Below are positions 27,233 through 35,802 of a stretch of DNA of 64,000 nt, one piece after another. The DNA is from Betaproteobacteria bacterium. Lineage in GTDB: Bacteria; Bdellovibrionota_B; Oligoflexia; Silvanigrellales; Silvanigrellaceae. The stretch covers positions 35,160-99,159 of the forward strand of contig VGHE01000010.1 in NCBI GenBank assembly GCA_016868315.1. Reading direction: 5' to 3'. The translations under genes were made by a program, and so were the position numbers. Position 1 is the stretch's first letter. Each line of letters begins with the position of its first letter. Below the pieces are notes generated by a model, which ran no database searches, had not been told where the DNA came from, and was given only the letters and a program-made list of their open reading frames with translations.

Positions 27233-28351
27233 GTGCTTTTGTTCTGGCAGCTTTTCAAAGAGCGTTTTCGTGGAACCCCGTGGTCGTTGCTGATTACGGT
27301 TTACCTCCTCGTCGCCATCGGACTGTTTAATATGTACAGCGCTAGCGGGGGGGAAATGGCTCCCGGTCGCTTCAATGACCAAGCACAGTGGGCACTGCTC
27401 GGTACCGTGGCCATGATCTTCTGGGGAGTTTTGCTCGACACCCGCTCTATCGAGCGGTTATCCATTTTTGCATACATCGTCGTGTGTGCCATGTTGTTGG
27501 CCGTGGATATTACCGGTCATATTGCGAAAGGTTCGCAGCGCTGGTTGGCACTTGGACCTGTGCGAATTCAGCCGAGTGAATTGACTAAGTTTGTTATTAT
27601 TCTCATTGTTGCGCGCAGTTTTGCTTTTGTGAAAGGTGTTCATGAATTCACACTGCTCACTCTGTGGCGCCAGATTCTTATTATTTTGGTTCCATTTCTT
27701 CTCGTCCTCGTTCAACCCGACCTTGGTACATCGGGTTTGGTTCTTCTTATTGGCTGTTTCCAGATTGCATTTGTGCGCGTGAATTGGACGAGTATTGCGA
27801 TTGTTGCCTTTTCTGGTTTGAGCCTCTCGGTCATTGCTTGGAACTTTGTTCTTTATGATTATCAAAAGTTGCGTGTTTTGAATTTTTTGAATCCTATGCG
27901 CGACCCAAAGGGAGCAGGGTATCACTCCATTCAGAGCATGATTGCTGTTGGGAGTGGTGGTGTTTGGGGGCGAGGGTTTCAGCAAGGAACCCAGAGCCAG
28001 TTGAGCTTCCTCCCTGAACGCCACACCGACTTTGCCTTCTCGGTTTGGGCTGAGGAGCAGGGTTTCGTTGGCTGTCTTGTGGTCTTTGGTCTTTATATTC
28101 TCTTGTTGTTGCAAATCTTTCAGATCGCTGAAAAGGCTCGCGATTCGTTCTCGGCTCTTGTGGCACTCGGAGTGGCTGGTTTCTTTCTGTTTCATTTCTT
28201 CATCAACGTTGCCATGGTTCTGGGCTTCTTTCCTGTGGTGGGCGTCCCACTTTCACTTGTGAGTTACGGTGGCAGTCATATGCTGACTGTGTTGAGTTGT
28301 GTCGGTCTGCTCATTGCAGTTGAGCGGCGCCGGGCAGCATCTGCGACTTGA
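27233..28351 (+). CDS. rodA: Peptidoglycan glycosyltransferase RodA
   Basis: A 372-residue SEDS-family membrane protein that polymerises glycan strands during elongation. The GTG at 27233 has AAGGAG 6 bases before it and fits better than a TTG at 27215 that would overlap the mrdA stop. About ten hydrophobic helices are present, with the SEDS signatures AKGSQRWLALGPVRIQPSE, RDPKGAGYHSIQSMIAVGSGGVWGRGF, PERHTDFAFSVWAEEQGFVG and LVSYGGSHML. The long loop between helices contains the conserved aspartate of RHTDF. It follows PBP2, its usual partner, and lies 31 bases before the cytochrome c gene. Confidence 0.96.
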   Translation: MLLFWQLFKERFRGTPWSLLITVYLLVAIGLFNMYSASGGEMAPGRFNDQAQWALLGTVAMIFWGVLLDTRSIERLSIFAYIVVCAMLLAVDITGHIAKGSQRWLALGPVRIQPSELTKFVIILIVARSFAFVKGVHEFTLLTLWRQILIILVPFLLVLVQPDLGTSGLVLLIGCFQIAFVRVNWTSIAIVAFSGLSLSVIAWNFVLYDYQKLRVLNFLNPMRDPKGAGYHSIQSMIAVGSGGVWGRGFQQGTQSQLSFLPERHTDFAFSVWAEEQGFVGCLVVFGLYILLLLQIFQIAEKARDSFSALVALGVAGFFLFHFFINVAMVLGFFPVVGVPLSLVSYGGSHMLTVLSCVGLLIAVERRRAASAT

Positions 28352-28382
28352 GTTAACGTTCCTCGTCAATAAAGAGGCGACA

Positions 28383-28883
28383 ATGAATTCTCCTGAAGTC
28401 AAAGCCCCAATGACCCTCTCGCGTTCGCGCGTTTTTATTTTGGGCAGTGTTGCCACGATTTTTATGTCGGGTTTGGTGGTGCTGTGTGCGCCGAAGAAGC
28501 CCGACCTGATTGCAGATTCCGCTGCGCCACAAAATGCTTATCCAGACCTCGCTTCTAACGCTTCGGGCGATGCTCCTACACCGGTTGGACCCTCATCAAT
28601 GCGTGGCGGAAGTCCTGCTGAGAAACTCTACGGCCGCTTCTGTGCAAGTTGTCATGGCGCAGATGGTCGAGCGCAGACCACGATGGCGCGGATGATGAGT
28701 CCGTCACCCACAAATTTTCAGGTCGGTCCTTGGAAAGGTGAGCAGAGCGTCGCTGCTATTGTGGAGGTTATCAAGAATGGCAAAGGTGCAATGCCTGGTT
28801 TTGCCAAGGAGATAACCTCGGAGGTAGAGTTGAACGCTGTTGCAGAGCACGTTCTATCTCTCCGTAAGGAATCTGCGCCATGA
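28383..28883 (+). CDS. Membrane-anchored c-type cytochrome
   Basis: A 166-residue single-haem cytochrome. The ATG at 28383 has GAGG 5 bases upstream. A hydrophobic N-terminal helix (residues 17-36) probably anchors it in the inner membrane, facing the periplasm; the Cys after it lacks a proper lipobox. A Pro/Ala/Ser linker leads to the haem site CASCH (87-91) and a probable distal Met137 in GKGAMPGF. It most resembles cytochrome c class I subunits of the cbb3/caa3 type. Its place between rodA and ruvC is unusual, and it overlaps the ruvC start by four bases. The electron partner cannot be told here. Confidence 0.9.
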   Translation: MNSPEVKAPMTLSRSRVFILGSVATIFMSGLVVLCAPKKPDLIADSAAPQNAYPDLASNASGDAPTPVGPSSMRGGSPAEKLYGRFCASCHGADGRAQTTMARMMSPSPTNFQVGPWKGEQSVAAIVEVIKNGKGAMPGFAKEITSEVELNAVAEHVLSLRKESAP

Positions 28884-29536
28884 GAATTCTTGGCATTGAC
28901 CCAGGCACTCGCATTGCCGGTTACGGGGTTGTCGATCTCTCCGACGACGGGCGTGTGTTTGGTGTTGCTGCTGGAGTTTGGCGTTTTGATCCTGAGCTGC
29001 CTTTGGCTGCGCGGTTGGGTTCTTTGGCAGTTGAATTGGCGCGTGTGGTTTCTCTCTATCAGCCACAAAAGGTCTGTGTTGAGCAGGCTTTTGTGGCTCA
29101 AAATATTCGCTCTGCACTGTTTTTGGGTCATGCACGCGGAGTTGTTTTGGCAAACTGCCATCAGGCGGGTCTCGGCGTATTTGAGCTTTCCCCAACGGCT
29201 GTTAAGAAGGCTGTTCTAGCACATGGGCGTTCGAGCAAAGAAGAGATTGCGCGGGCATTGTCGTCGATTTTGGGAATCTCGTTTGAAAATCTGCCACACG
29301 ACGCAAGCGATGCTCTCGGGATCGCTTATGCGCATGCCTTGCGTGAAAAAATCGCACGTGCGCAGGGAACAACAGTCGATGCTATGACAGATGCGGAAAA
29401 GAAAGCCGCACAGGCGCAGCGGCGTCGTGGCGGTTCGCGTTGGGCAACTTCCGATCTCCCGCTGCGCTCAGGGCGAAAGTCGAAACAAGGCTTCGAACAG
29501 TTCCTTGCGACTTCTTCGCATAAAAAACCGTTTTGA
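28880..29536 (+). CDS. ruvC: Holliday junction resolvase RuvC
   Basis: A 218-residue endonuclease that cuts Holliday junctions during recombinational repair, working with RuvAB. The RNase H-like core has the acidic residues Asp7 (GIDPGT), Glu68 (VCVEQAFVA), Asp141 and Asp144 (HDASDALGIAYAHA). It is about 45 residues longer than E. coli RuvC because of a basic tail (from AQRRRGGSRW to HKKPF), which may add DNA contacts. The ATG overlaps the cytochrome stop (ATGA). ruvA and ruvB are not in the window. Confidence 0.96.
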   Translation: MRILGIDPGTRIAGYGVVDLSDDGRVFGVAAGVWRFDPELPLAARLGSLAVELARVVSLYQPQKVCVEQAFVAQNIRSALFLGHARGVVLANCHQAGLGVFELSPTAVKKAVLAHGRSSKEEIARALSSILGISFENLPHDASDALGIAYAHALREKIARAQGTTVDAMTDAEKKAAQAQRRRGGSRWATSDLPLRSGRKSKQGFEQFLATSSHKKPF

Positions 29537-29537
29537 T

Positions 29538-30140
29538 TTATCGAATTATATAGCTGACGCCAAATGGAAAAAACCAGGCTCCGGTTTTTATATTCCCTGA
29601 ATAACCCATTCCGAAATTCAGAAACACATCTTTCGATATTTCAGCGCCCATTCTTGAGAGCAGAAACGGGGGAGCATAGCTGCTGATGCGTTTGCTAAGA
29701 GGAAGCGCAAGCCCCGCTGCAGCGCTGATACGGAAGCAAGAGCTCTCAGTGAGCGGTTTGCTGGTGTGCAGATCGGTTTCTAAACCTACCATTGCCAGTT
29801 TTGGGTAGTAGTATTTGAAATTCTCCGCATTCTTAATGAACACTTCTTCTTCTCGTATGGGCAGGGTCAGTGCTGTGAGCCAGCGCTTCTCTTTGGTGAA
29901 CTCACGCGAGAGAAAGAGAGACATACCAGAGGCAGGTAGGGGTTGAACATCGGAGTCATCATCCGCAAAGAAATACTTCATGTACTCTTGGGAATAGATG
30001 ATCATGTTGGCAAGCGCAATTTCCGAATTGAGTGAACCTTCGTTCTCTGATTTGCAGAGAGCGCGAGCCACGTGCGCGTGAATCGAGACCAGCAGGCAAA
30101 GTGCCCAGAGTAAGGCCTGTTTGTGAGCGAGTGATTTCAT
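29538..30140 (-). CDS. Hypothetical exported protein, possible small outer-membrane barrel
   Basis: A 200-residue protein with a signal peptide (MKSLAHKQALLWALCLLVSIHAHVARA, cleavage after ARA). AGGAG sits 10 bases before the ATG. The mature part alternates polar and aromatic residues in strands (EEVFIKNAENFKYYYPKLAMVGLE, SAAAGLALPL, DVFLNFGMGYSG, AWFFPFGVSYIIR). The final strand ends in aromatic/hydrophobic residues, as expected of a transmembrane beta-barrel, but it is short for one. I recognise no named family. It follows hisS on the minus strand by about 60 bases and converges on ruvC with one base between stops. Confidence 0.75.
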   Translation of the reverse strand: MKSLAHKQALLWALCLLVSIHAHVARALCKSENEGSLNSEIALANMIIYSQEYMKYFFADDDSDVQPLPASGMSLFLSREFTKEKRWLTALTLPIREEEVFIKNAENFKYYYPKLAMVGLETDLHTSKPLTESSCFRISAAAGLALPLSKRISSYAPPFLLSRMGAEISKDVFLNFGMGYSGNIKTGAWFFPFGVSYIIR

Positions 30141-30203
30141 CAGGCGTGCGCTCCTGTTTTCATTGCTCCACCTGCTAAGCTACCAGGAGCGAAGCTCGCG
30201 GGT

Positions 30204-31535
30204 TTACTTTTTAAGTTTCTCGACCAAAGCTCCCACATTTTCCAGTGGGATGATCTCCTGCTGTCCGGTTGCGAGCCACTTGCAAGCGAACGTGTTGTTT
30301 TTCAGTTCATCTTCGCCTCGGAACAAAACAGCTTGCGCGCCCGTGCGCTCTGCCCACTGAATTTGTTTTCCGAATTTACCTGCAGAGAGGGTTGTTTCCA
30401 CGTTGATGCCGGCATTGCGAAGAATTTGTGAGAGATGCAGTGCAGTGCCCCGGTCGTTCTCAGAAAAGCGGATCACCGCAACATCGGTCTTCCTTTTGAG
30501 GGCAGGAGTCAGGCCGTGCACCTCAAGAAAATTGAGCAACGAAACATCGCTGACGCCGTATCCAATACCCGGCAGAGGGTCTACCCCGAAGGCTCCAACG
30601 AGGTTGTCGTAGCGTCCTCCACCGAAGAGGGCGCGGCGGTTCTCTGGGTGAGTGTCATAGATTTCAAAAACCAGGCCGGTGTAGTAGTCGAACCCGCGCA
30701 TGATTGATGCATCGAAGCGGATGCATTGTGGTGGAATAAGCGCCTCGAGGCATGTGAGACGCTCCTGCAGTGCATCGAGATGCGCTGTTTGATTCCCAAG
30801 AAGCGAGCGCACCTCGGACAAGGGACGGGTCATAAAGCTTTCCAGGGTCTCAATGTCACTTGCGCTGAGCCAGAGTTTTTTAGCTTCCGCGCGAAAAGTT
30901 TCCGGCGGAAGCTTGTCTTTTTTGTCGAGAAGGCGAAGCACTGGATTTTTCTGGGTGGGGTTGATTTTCAAAACCCCAAACAACAGGTCATCCACCAAAC
31001 CGCGGTGATTGATGCGGATTTCAAAGTCGCCTGGGCGCGCTCCGAGTCGGACAAGGAGGTCGTGGCAGGTGAGCAAGACCTCAACGTCTTCGTCAACTGG
31101 GGTTCCACCGAAGACGTCGACATTGAGCTGATCGAATTCGCGCAGCCGCCCTCTCTGTGGGCGTTCATATCGCATGCAGGTGGGTATCGAATACCAACGA
31201 ATAGGACGCAGAAGCTCTTTCGAGCGCGCCGCAACCATCCGCGCCAGGGTGGGGGTCATTTCCGGACGAATACCAACTTTGCGCCCACCCCTGTCTTCAA
31301 ACGAGTAGAGCTGTTCACTGACAATTTCTTCACTTGATTTGCTCGCATAGAGCTCAAGCGGCTCGAGCAGCGGGCCCGCGTACTCTTCGTACCCATAGCT
31401 TTCGAGCACCTTCTTGATGTTCTCGTACATCCAACTGCGCAAGCGCTGTAGTTCCGGGTGGAAGTCCCGTGTACCCCGGTAGCCCTGGGTCGAGAGGGTG
31501 GGCGATTCCTTAGCTTTTGCGGATTCTTGGCTCAT
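30204..31535 (-). CDS. hisS: Histidyl-tRNA synthetase
   Basis: A 443-residue class II aminoacyl-tRNA synthetase that charges tRNA-His. Motif 2 is PIRWYSIPTCMRYERPQRGRLREF, the histidine-binding signature reads FDYYTGLVFEIY, and motif 3 is GGGRYDNLVGAFG...GIGYGVS. The anticodon-binding domain occupies the last ~95 residues (KTDVAVIRFSENDRG onward). The ATG at 31535 (GGAG upstream) removes 23 poorly conserved residues that an upstream TTG would add. It is divergent from uppS across 167 bases. HisS rather than the HisZ paralogue is favoured by the intact motif 2 and histidine-binding residues. Confidence 0.97.
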   Translation of the reverse strand: MSQESAKAKESPTLSTQGYRGTRDFHPELQRLRSWMYENIKKVLESYGYEEYAGPLLEPLELYASKSSEEIVSEQLYSFEDRGGRKVGIRPEMTPTLARMVAARSKELLRPIRWYSIPTCMRYERPQRGRLREFDQLNVDVFGGTPVDEDVEVLLTCHDLLVRLGARPGDFEIRINHRGLVDDLLFGVLKINPTQKNPVLRLLDKKDKLPPETFRAEAKKLWLSASDIETLESFMTRPLSEVRSLLGNQTAHLDALQERLTCLEALIPPQCIRFDASIMRGFDYYTGLVFEIYDTHPENRRALFGGGRYDNLVGAFGVDPLPGIGYGVSDVSLLNFLEVHGLTPALKRKTDVAVIRFSENDRGTALHLSQILRNAGINVETTLSAGKFGKQIQWAERTGAQAVLFRGEDELKNNTFACKWLATGQQEIIPLENVGALVEKLKK

Positions 31536-31702
31536 GACGACACTCCGGAGGCGGGCAGACTTTAGAACCGGCCGAAAGTAGTCAAAAGGTGCGGGATGTG
31601 TCAATTATTGAGGCCGTCTAGACCACATCCGACAGCTGCGATATAGCCCGTGCCGGGAGCCCCGGAACCAGAGTGCTTCCGCAGAGTCACTGAGGCCTTT
31701 GA

Positions 31703-32518
31703 ATGAACGAATTTTTTCAAAATTGGAATCTTGACCCGCTCAAATTGCCTCGCCATGTGGGCATCATCATGGATGGCAATGGCCGTTGGGCTACAAGCCG
31801 TCGCCTGCCGCGGGTGGCTGGTCACAAGAAGGGTGTCGAGCGTGTAAATGAGGTCACGGAGTTTGCAACCAAATGCAGTTTGCAGGCACTGACTTTGTAT
31901 GCCTTCTCCGACGAAAACTGGCGCCGACCCGAAGAAGAGGTCAGCGCTCTCATGAGCTTGTTGCGTTGGTACCTCAAGGCTGAACGCAACAAAATTCTCG
32001 ACAACAACATCCGCTTTCGGCTCATCGGTGACCGCGGCAAACTTTCGAGCGATATTCTCGCTCTCGCCTCGGCTTTGGAGCAGGAGAGTGCCGGCAATAC
32101 AGGATTGAATCTTTGTGTTGCGCTGAGCTATGGAAGCAGGGGCGAAATTCTCAGGGCGGTGCGCCGCGTACTCGAAAAAATAGAATCTCACGAACTATAT
32201 CCTGCAGACCTGGATGAGCAGACCTTTGAAGATCACCTCGATACTTCCGGTCTTCCAAGTGTCGATATGGTGATTCGTACGAGCGGTGAGCAGCGCATCA
32301 GTAACTTTCTGCTGTGGCAGTGCGCTTATGCCGAGTATTTCTTCGAGTCAGCACCGTGGCCTGATTTTACCTCCGAAATTTTTGCTGGCCTGCTGCGCCG
32401 TTTTTCGGATCGTGAACGTCGCTTCGGACGCACCCCGGAGCAGGTGCAACAGCGCGTTCAAACTGATGCTCCTCGCGCGGCTACACCTATACGTCTGACT
32501 AGCGTCAAGGGCTCCTGA
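31703..32518 (+). CDS. uppS: Isoprenyl transferase (undecaprenyl diphosphate synthase)
   Basis: A 271-residue cis-prenyltransferase that makes the C55 lipid carrier for peptidoglycan and O-antigen units. Motifs: IIMDGNGRWA with the Mg-binding Asp24, the KKGV segment, YAFSDENWRRPEEEV, and the C-terminal RTSGEQRISNFLLWQCAYAEYFF. Length is slightly above average because of a basic tail. It begins the operon uppS-rseP-tsaB-pssA-asd; the usual neighbours cdsA and dxr, often between uppS and rseP, are absent. Two bases separate it from rseP. Confidence 0.96.
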   Translation: MNEFFQNWNLDPLKLPRHVGIIMDGNGRWATSRRLPRVAGHKKGVERVNEVTEFATKCSLQALTLYAFSDENWRRPEEEVSALMSLLRWYLKAERNKILDNNIRFRLIGDRGKLSSDILALASALEQESAGNTGLNLCVALSYGSRGEILRAVRRVLEKIESHELYPADLDEQTFEDHLDTSGLPSVDMVIRTSGEQRISNFLLWQCAYAEYFFESAPWPDFTSEIFAGLLRRFSDRERRFGRTPEQVQQRVQTDAPRAATPIRLTSVKGS

Positions 32519-32520
32519 GA

Positions 32521-34248
32521 ATGAGCGATATACTCTCTTGGTTCCTCACCAATCCCTTTGTGGCGTTTATTGCTCTCGTTGGGGTTGTGGTCTTTGTGCA
32601 TGAACTTGGTCATTATTTGGCCGGCGTTTGGATGAACATAGCCATCGAAGAGTTCAGCCTTGGTTTTGGACCAACGGCATGGTCGTTCAAACGTGGCCGC
32701 ACCGAATACAAACTCTGCTGGCTTCCGCTCGGTGGTTATGTCCGTTTTTTCGGACAAGAAAGCGGCGAAGCTATTCCTCCTGAGCTTGAGGGGCGGGCTC
32801 TGAATACAGCTCCCGTCTACAAGCGTTCCATCATTTCGGCAGCAGGGCCATTTGCAAACTTCGTTCTGAGTTTGGTTGTCATGGTCGTCCTCTCGAAGGT
32901 GGGTTTGCCAAAGCCAGCACCGGTTGTCAGCGTCATGCCCGAGGGCGTTGCACGCAAGGCTGGGCTGCTGACAGGCGATAAAATTGTTTCGATAGCGGGT
33001 GAAAAGGTTGAATCTTGGGCGGACATCAATCGGCTGGTCTCGTCTCGCCCGGAAAAAAGCACTGTCTTTGAAATTGAGCGTGGAGCGAGTCGGCTCACTC
33101 TTGAAATGACTCCTGCCCGAGACATGAGCGAGTCTCTTTTCGGTGAACCCATTCCGGTGGGGCGTATTGGTGTCTCGCAGTTTTTTGAAACCCCGCGGAT
33201 TATTCTGGCGCCACAAGACTCCACCTTGAGTCGGGCTGGACTTCTCACGGGTGACAAAATCCTTGAGGTCAATGGCAAGAAAGTGAGCGCACTGCATGAT
33301 GTTGAACAGGCTGTTGCTGCAGGTTCAGTCTCGCTTTTGGTCGAGCGCATGGAAAAGCCGGAAGAGCATCTTTTGCTTCCAAGCGGCAAAGAGAAATTGA
33401 TTGTCCCAACCCAGACACTGACCTTGTCAACTGCTTCAGCTGTCTTGACGGATGAGTGGGCTCAAACCGTTCGCTCGAGCGACATGACTGTTAAAAGTTT
33501 TGATAATCTGAACAAAGGCGACAGAAAAATTCCAGTTCAAGAGGCATGGAAAGCCTGTGGCTTGAAGCCGGGTGATACTGTGTTTTCTTGGAGTGGATAC
33601 CCCAAGCTTCAAGGTCCAATTGACCTCTCGTACAATTTTCAAAAGCTCATTCGCCCTGAAGACAGTGGTGCTGTGACCGTTGTATGGCAAGTGCTCAATC
33701 TCAGCGACAATCAAATGCGTACTCTTGAGTGCAAAATTCCTCGTCGCTCGGTTCTCGATGCTTTGGGACGCAACCAGTGGACGCTCGAGTTGCCAGTGAG
33801 TTTTGTATCGCGCGGTGTTGCCGTTGCTCCGGTAACGATCCGCAGTGAGAGCCTCATTGATGCGGTCAAAGATGGTGCTGCTGCAACCTGGCAACAGGCG
33901 ACCACGCTTCTCACTGCGTTGAAAAAACTTTTTTCTGGAGACGTTCCTCTCTCGAATCTTGGTGGCCCAATCGCGATTGCACGGGTTGCCGGCGATGCTG
34001 CAGAGGGTGGTTTTTTGTTGTTCGTGTTGACTATCTCCTGGATGAGTCTCAACATCGGATTGTTTAATCTTCTTCCTTTGCCTGCTCTCGATGGAGGACA
34101 TTTGCTTCTCCAGGGAGTGGAAGCAGCCTACGGTAAACCGCTGCCTCTAGGTGTGCAGCTTGCGGTTCAACGCTTAGGTGTTGCCTTACTTCTGGGACTC
34201 ATCGTCCTGGTATTCTTCAATGACATCCTCCGTCTTTTCCGCTCCTGA
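32521..34248 (+). CDS. rseP: Intramembrane zinc metalloprotease RseP (site-2 protease)
   Basis: A 575-residue inner-membrane protease. The first helix holds HELGH (His27, Glu28, His31) and the third zinc ligand lies in NLLPLPALDGGHLLL near 523. Two PDZ-like domains lie between: one from ~134 (VVSVMPEGVARKAGLLTGDKIVSIAG) and one from ~240 (SRAGLLTGDKILEVNGKKV). The family is usually about 450 residues; the extra ~120 lie between the second PDZ and the last helices and include a third PDZ-like segment (WKACGLKPGDTVFSW). RseP clips anti-sigma factors and cleaved signal peptides. It follows uppS by two bases. Confidence 0.95.
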   Translation: MSDILSWFLTNPFVAFIALVGVVVFVHELGHYLAGVWMNIAIEEFSLGFGPTAWSFKRGRTEYKLCWLPLGGYVRFFGQESGEAIPPELEGRALNTAPVYKRSIISAAGPFANFVLSLVVMVVLSKVGLPKPAPVVSVMPEGVARKAGLLTGDKIVSIAGEKVESWADINRLVSSRPEKSTVFEIERGASRLTLEMTPARDMSESLFGEPIPVGRIGVSQFFETPRIILAPQDSTLSRAGLLTGDKILEVNGKKVSALHDVEQAVAAGSVSLLVERMEKPEEHLLLPSGKEKLIVPTQTLTLSTASAVLTDEWAQTVRSSDMTVKSFDNLNKGDRKIPVQEAWKACGLKPGDTVFSWSGYPKLQGPIDLSYNFQKLIRPEDSGAVTVVWQVLNLSDNQMRTLECKIPRRSVLDALGRNQWTLELPVSFVSRGVAVAPVTIRSESLIDAVKDGAAATWQQATTLLTALKKLFSGDVPLSNLGGPIAIARVAGDAAEGGFLLFVLTISWMSLNIGLFNLLPLPALDGGHLLLQGVEAAYGKPLPLGVQLAVQRLGVALLLGLIVLVFFNDILRLFRS

Positions 34249-34255
34249 GGTTCAC

Positions 34256-34894
34256 ATGTACGCGGCGCTTGTGTGTACTCACAAAAGGGGAGTTGGTTTG
34301 GCAATCGTTCCCGCACTCAAGGCCGCCGAGGATATTCAAAAGTGTGCGGAGAGCTTGCTGAGCTGTGCGTCGCTAGAACCACAACTCGCTCAGCTACCAA
34401 ACACCCAAGCACGCTCTAAAATCTTTGTTTGCGGCTCATCCTGCTTTGCGACCTGCGAGGGGTTAACGGCTGAGAATCTCGCTCAGCTTTATGCTCATCT
34501 GCTCGGGATTCTTGGAGTGGACGACTCCCGAGTTGAGATGCTTGCAGTCAATGTGGGGCCAGGCTCATTTACAGGCTTACGCTTGGGGTGTGCATTTGCA
34601 AACGGCCTTCATTTTGGTCGTCGGCGTATGTTGTTTGCTGTGTCCGAACCGCATCCTGCAATGCCTACAGCTGCTCAAAATCAGCACGATTGCGCATCGA
34701 ACGCCTTTTGGGGGAGTCCGTCGCCCGATGCGGATGACCCGTATGCAACTCAGATGAGCTTCGGTGACTTGTATGCTTTGCTCCGGCTGTGGCAAGGCGG
34801 CTCGGCTCACCTTGTGGATGTGCTCGAGCCACACTATGGTCGGGAACCGACACCCGTATTGAAACTCAAACGGCAGGAAGGAAACTCATTGTGA
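34256..34894 (+). CDS. tsaB: tRNA threonylcarbamoyladenosine biosynthesis protein TsaB
   Basis: A 212-residue ASKHA-fold protein that supports TsaD in making the t6A modification at position 37 of tRNAs. The clearest motif is VNVGPGSFTGLRLGCAFANGL, the TsaB/TsaD dimer segment. Otherwise the sequence is divergent: the usual ILAIDTS opening is replaced by MYAALVCTHKRGVGLAIV, and the centre has low-complexity stretches. GAGG lies 5 bases before the ATG at 34256; upstream starts would run back into rseP. tsaD and tsaE are not in the window. It overlaps no gene at its start and its stop is 17 bases before the pssA start I chose. Confidence 0.8.
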   Translation: MYAALVCTHKRGVGLAIVPALKAAEDIQKCAESLLSCASLEPQLAQLPNTQARSKIFVCGSSCFATCEGLTAENLAQLYAHLLGILGVDDSRVEMLAVNVGPGSFTGLRLGCAFANGLHFGRRRMLFAVSEPHPAMPTAAQNQHDCASNAFWGSPSPDADDPYATQMSFGDLYALLRLWQGGSAHLVDVLEPHYGREPTPVLKLKRQEGNSL

Positions 34895-34911
34895 CTGGAG
34901 GAGTGACACCC

Positions 34912-35802
34912 GTGGCGAATGTTCACGAACTCTCACCGCGCCGGCGCGGCATGAAGGCGAGCATTTATTTGCTTCCCAACATGATTACGGCAGCGTCCTT
35001 GTTTTTTGGCTTCTTGAGCATGAAATTTGCATTGGAAGGCCGACTTCCCAACGCCAATCCAGAGTCGTTTCTCTATGCAGCCTACGCCATTCTTGCAGCT
35101 GCTGTCTGCGATGGTCTGGATGGTAGCATTGCGCGTCTGACACGCACTCAAAGCGCATTTGGGGTTCAGCTTGATTCGCTCTGTGATGTGGTTTCATTCG
35201 GTATTGTGCCTGCATTCGTCATGTACAACTATGCGCTTCATACATCCTCACGGATTGGTTTTGCAGCCTGTTTTATTTATGCGCTGTGCGGTGCGCTGCG
35301 CTTGGCTCGTTTCAACGTTCAAAGCTCTGTTGGCAAAGCAGGCGGAAACTTTACTGGTATTCCTATTCCAATGGCAGCCATGCCCCTGTGCGCGTTCATC
35401 ATGTCGCAATACGAGTTTGCCAGTTGGACTCTCGAGAACAACTACAGCCCGTGGGCCGTGAGCCTGGCGCAGACCTTTTCGCAACCAGATTTTAGAAGTC
35501 TATTTCTTATCTGTCTTATGTTCGCCCTGGCCTTCGGCATGATCAGCACTTTCGAGTACATCAGTACTAAAAATCTTAAGCTACCACGCAAGCGTCCATT
35601 TCGCTTTCTCTCGATTCTGCTCATGTTCACTGTGCTGCTCTTCACTCTTGAGTTCACCGTCACACTCTCTCTGTTGCTTATTCTTTACTGCTTGCACGGT
35701 CCGGTGATGTGGTTGTTCTTTAAACGCGATCGCACTGCCGACGAGGAAGATCTTTTTGTTGCTGGCGACGATGAAGATGATGAAGAGGAGACGCACATAT
35801 GA
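34912..35802 (+). CDS. pssA: CDP-diacylglycerol-serine O-phosphatidyltransferase
   Basis: A 296-residue inner-membrane enzyme that makes phosphatidylserine, the precursor of phosphatidylethanolamine. The CDP-alcohol phosphotransferase signature D-G-x2-A-R-x8-G-x3-D-x3-D is intact: Asp70, Gly71, Ala74, Arg75, Gly84, Asp88 and Asp92. About seven membrane helices follow. The GTG at 34912 has GGAGGAG 8 bases before it and is preferred over a GTG at 34891. The tail ends in a run of acidic residues (ADEEDLFVAGDDEDDEEETHI). It overlaps asd by four bases. Length and helix pattern resemble the Bacillus-type PssA group rather than the E. coli soluble type. Confidence 0.94.
   Translation: MANVHELSPRRRGMKASIYLLPNMITAASLFFGFLSMKFALEGRLPNANPESFLYAAYAILAAAVCDGLDGSIARLTRTQSAFGVQLDSLCDVVSFGIVPAFVMYNYALHTSSRIGFAACFIYALCGALRLARFNVQSSVGKAGGNFTGIPIPMAAMPLCAFIMSQYEFASWTLENNYSPWAVSLAQTFSQPDFRSLFLICLMFALAFGMISTFEYISTKNLKLPRKRPFRFLSILLMFTVLLFTLEFTVTLSLLLILYCLHGPVMWLFFKRDRTADEEDLFVAGDDEDDEEETHI

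Noticed and set aside
28299..28382. A longer start for the cytochrome gene, at 28299, overlapping rodA.
   Set aside because: It would put 28 residues before the membrane helix and has no ribosome site; the ATG at 28383 does.
32458..33297. A 279-codon minus-strand frame over uppS/rseP.
   Set aside because: It lies opposite the well supported rseP N-terminus and has no recognisable motif.
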